Source: Candidatus Fermentibacterota bacterium
GTDB lineage: Bacteria > JAFGKV01
Reading direction: 5' to 3'
Assembly: GCA_016928395.1 (NCBI GenBank)
Contig: JAFGKV010000176.1
Location: 1 to 7,394, forward strand
Length of the DNA stretch: 7,394 nt
Position 1 is the stretch's first letter, and each line of letters begins with the position of its first letter. The notes below the pieces were generated by a model, which saw nothing but the letters and a program-made list of their open reading frames with translations, searched no databases and had not been told where the DNA came from. This document shows, in pieces, positions 5,995 to 7,394 of the stretch. The position numbers and the translations under genes are program-made.

Positions 5995-7139
5995 CCATCT
6001 GCGATCTCACGAGTGCATATACCACTGCCAGCGGCGGCATTCGCACGTACCTGCACGAGAAGCGTCGCTTCATCCTGGCTCACACACCGCACCGCCATGT
6101 CATGGTCGTTCCAGGCGCCATGGACGAAGTCGTGCGTGAGGGCAGGGCGGTGACCTACACGGTTCGCGGTCTCCCTATTCCCGGTTGCGCCCCGTACCGG
6201 GCGCTCCACAGGCTGGATAAGGTGCTGGGGATTCTCCACCATGAGCGGCCCGATATCCTGGAACTGGGTACTGGCTATGCTCTGCCATGGGCGGCGTTTC
6301 GATTCCGGCGCCACAGTGGCGCCGCCGTGGTCGGATTCTGTCATACCGACTATGTCCATGCCTATGTGCGGCCCTTCCTCGTCCGTCGGGCACCGCTACT
6401 CGCCGGGGCAGGCACGAGGCTGGCGCTTCGGCACTTCGTTTGGGTCTACCGGAACTGCGATGCCGTGTTCGCCGCATCTGACGCCATGATCGGTGTGCTC
6501 GCCGATGCCGGAGTGGATGCAGTGAAGACACCCCTCGGGGTCGACGTGGAGCTGTTTCATCCCGCCAGGCGTGATGATGCCTTTCGACGAGACCTGGGCG
6601 TCAGTCCCGGCGGAATCCTTGTCACCTATGCTGGCCGGCTCGATGAGGAGAAGCGTATCGGCATGCTGCTGGAGGCCTTCCGGAAGGCGATGCCACACTT
6701 CGGCGGCTCGTTGCTCATCGTCGGCGATGGGCCCTGCGGCAGCGTGGTCGATAGTGCGGTCTCAACCTGTCCCCGGATCAGGCGCATACCATACCAGCAC
6801 GATCGGCTCCAGCTCGCCCGGATCCTCGCATCGGCTGACATCTATGTCACCGCCGGCCCGTATGAGACCTTCGCCCTTTCGGTAGTCGAGGCCCAGGCAT
6901 CGGGGCTGCCCGTCGTCGGGGTCAAGGCCGGGGCACTCATTGAGCGCGTACCAAAGAGCCTCGGCCTCCTCGGCGAGGTTGACTCGGCGCACGACATAGC
7001 CGAGAACCTCATCGCCCTCTCGTGCAATGGGATGCGTGACAAGGGCAGGGCTGCTCGCGGTATGGTTGAAGCCACGCTCTCCTGGCAGACCTCGCTCAGC
7101 CGTCTGGTACGGACCTATGAGGATCTCCGGTGCCCATAG
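5991..7139 (+). CDS. GT4-family glycosyltransferase
   Basis: This is a complete 382-residue GT-B enzyme. The N-terminal half begins M-T-I-C-D-L-T-S-A-Y, has the loop S-G-G-I-R-T-Y (14-20) and an H-T-D segment at 118-120. The donor domain has A-G-R-L-D-E-E-K (214-221; R216 and K221 expected to contact the donor), I-V-G-D-G-P, Y-Q-H-D-R-L-Q-L, and the E-x7-E pair (E292, E300) within Y-E-T-F-A-L-S-V-V-E-A-Q. The start ATG overlaps the PHP stop by 4 bp and lacks a strong Shine-Dalgarno sequence, so translation is probably coupled to the PHP gene. It differs clearly from the GT4 at 3014-4138, which points to a second, different sugar transfer on the same product rather than a recent duplication. 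It could also supply the donor-domain function missing from the PHP protein in trans, which is speculative. Donor and acceptor are unknown. Confidence 0.9.
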   Translation: MTICDLTSAYTTASGGIRTYLHEKRRFILAHTPHRHVMVVPGAMDEVVREGRAVTYTVRGLPIPGCAPYRALHRLDKVLGILHHERPDILELGTGYALPWAAFRFRRHSGAAVVGFCHTDYVHAYVRPFLVRRAPLLAGAGTRLALRHFVWVYRNCDAVFAASDAMIGVLADAGVDAVKTPLGVDVELFHPARRDDAFRRDLGVSPGGILVTYAGRLDEEKRIGMLLEAFRKAMPHFGGSLLIVGDGPCGSVVDSAVSTCPRIRRIPYQHDRLQLARILASADIYVTAGPYETFALSVVEAQASGLPVVGVKAGALIERVPKSLGLLGEVDSAHDIAENLIALSCNGMRDKGRAARGMVEATLSWQTSLSRLVRTYEDLRCP

Positions 7140-7394
7140 CCCATCGGCGCCGAGAAGCTTCGTGAACGAGTCGGCGTGCTCGCCGCCCCTGCACCCCAGG
7201 GAGGCTGCATTCGTTGTCCCGCAGGGTCCGAACCTTGATGGCGGCCGCATTCGAACCATCGTCGCAACCTTGACGGTTCTGATTCCCGCCGGTGTCGTGC
7301 TGAATCTGGCCATTGGCGCCTATTCGTTTCCGACCCCGTCCTTCTTCGTCCACCATATCAGGGGGGGCTATCTCTGCGCGGCGATTCTCCTGGG
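7117..7394 (+). CDS. Membrane protein of unknown family (3' partial)
   Basis: This frame is open to the window edge and shows 92 residues from the ATG at 7117. After a hydrophilic N-terminus of about 45 residues comes a clear membrane segment at residues 47-69 (T-I-V-A-T-L-T-V-L-I-P-A-G-V-V-L-N-L). A short connector S-F-P-T-P-S-F-F-V-H-H-I-R-G-G follows, and a second hydrophobic stretch begins near residue 84. It therefore looks like the start of a multi-span or membrane-anchored protein. The start is uncertain: ATG 7117 overlaps the upstream GT4 gene by 23 bp without a clear Shine-Dalgarno, while GTG 7162 leaves a 22-nt gap and has a weak GAGAAG before it. I do not recognise the family. Its position after two GT4 genes suggests a membrane partner such as a transporter, a transferase using lipid-linked sugars, or an anchored sulfatase-type enzyme, none of which can be chosen here. 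Confidence 0.6.
   Translation, partial: MRISGAHSPSAPRSFVNESACSPPLHPREAAFVVPQGPNLDGGRIRTIVATLTVLIPAGVVLNLAIGAYSFPTPSFFVHHIRGGYLCAAILL

Noticed and set aside
5670-6359. 229-residue minus-strand frame
   Set aside because: It is a shadow across the PHP/GT4 junction. Both + strand genes there have strong family motifs, while this frame has none.

Overview
The window is GC-rich bacterial DNA with every supportable gene on the + strand. It divides into a secreted-repeat-protein locus on the left, a long gene-free spacer, and a compact gene cluster that looks like a glycolipid or cell-envelope glycan operon. The taxon cannot be read from the sequence alone. A large parallel beta-helix protein ending in a fibronectin-type-III-like module, hairpin repeats between genes, and GTG starts fit an uncultured FCB-group-like or Eisenbacteria-like lineage, but this is a weak inference.

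Left part (2-1588): the 3' end of a long extracellular protein made of right-handed beta-helix blocks. Two blocks sit exactly 603 bp (201 residues) apart and are about 75% identical over their first 103 residues (counted by hand). A helix-end segment and a C-terminal FN3-like domain follow. The 5' end lies outside the window.

Spacer (1589-2483, about 895 bp): no convincing gene. Positions 1662-2000 hold a dense series of about nine short, mostly perfect hairpins of different sequence, including a 39-bp unit present twice with one mismatch. This resembles a mosaic of REP-like palindromic repeats. Further right are a perfect 18-bp palindrome (2235-2252) overlapping a good -10-like hexamer (2249-2254), several extra GTCC/GGAC half-sites, and a pyrimidine-rich leader of about 220 nt before the next gene.

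Right part (2484-7394): five tightly packed genes. They are a PAP2 phosphatase (2484-3017), an MgtA/SqdX-like GT4 glycosyltransferase (3014-4138), a PHP-domain protein with a C-terminal region resembling half of a GT4 enzyme (4159-5994), a second GT4 glycosyltransferase (5991-7139), and the start of a membrane protein (from about 7117). Junctions are GTGA and ATGA 4-bp overlaps, a 20-nt gap, and a probable 23-bp overlap, so the genes are probably co-transcribed and translationally coupled.

A plausible joint role is that PAP2 releases a dephosphorylated lipid acceptor (diacylglycerol, or recycled polyprenyl phosphate), the two GT4 enzymes add sugars, and the PHP protein provides a metal-dependent phosphoesterase or regulatory step. 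This is inferred from family membership and gene order. The most unusual element is the PHP protein, whose glycosyltransferase portion appears to lack the entire nucleotide-sugar-binding half.
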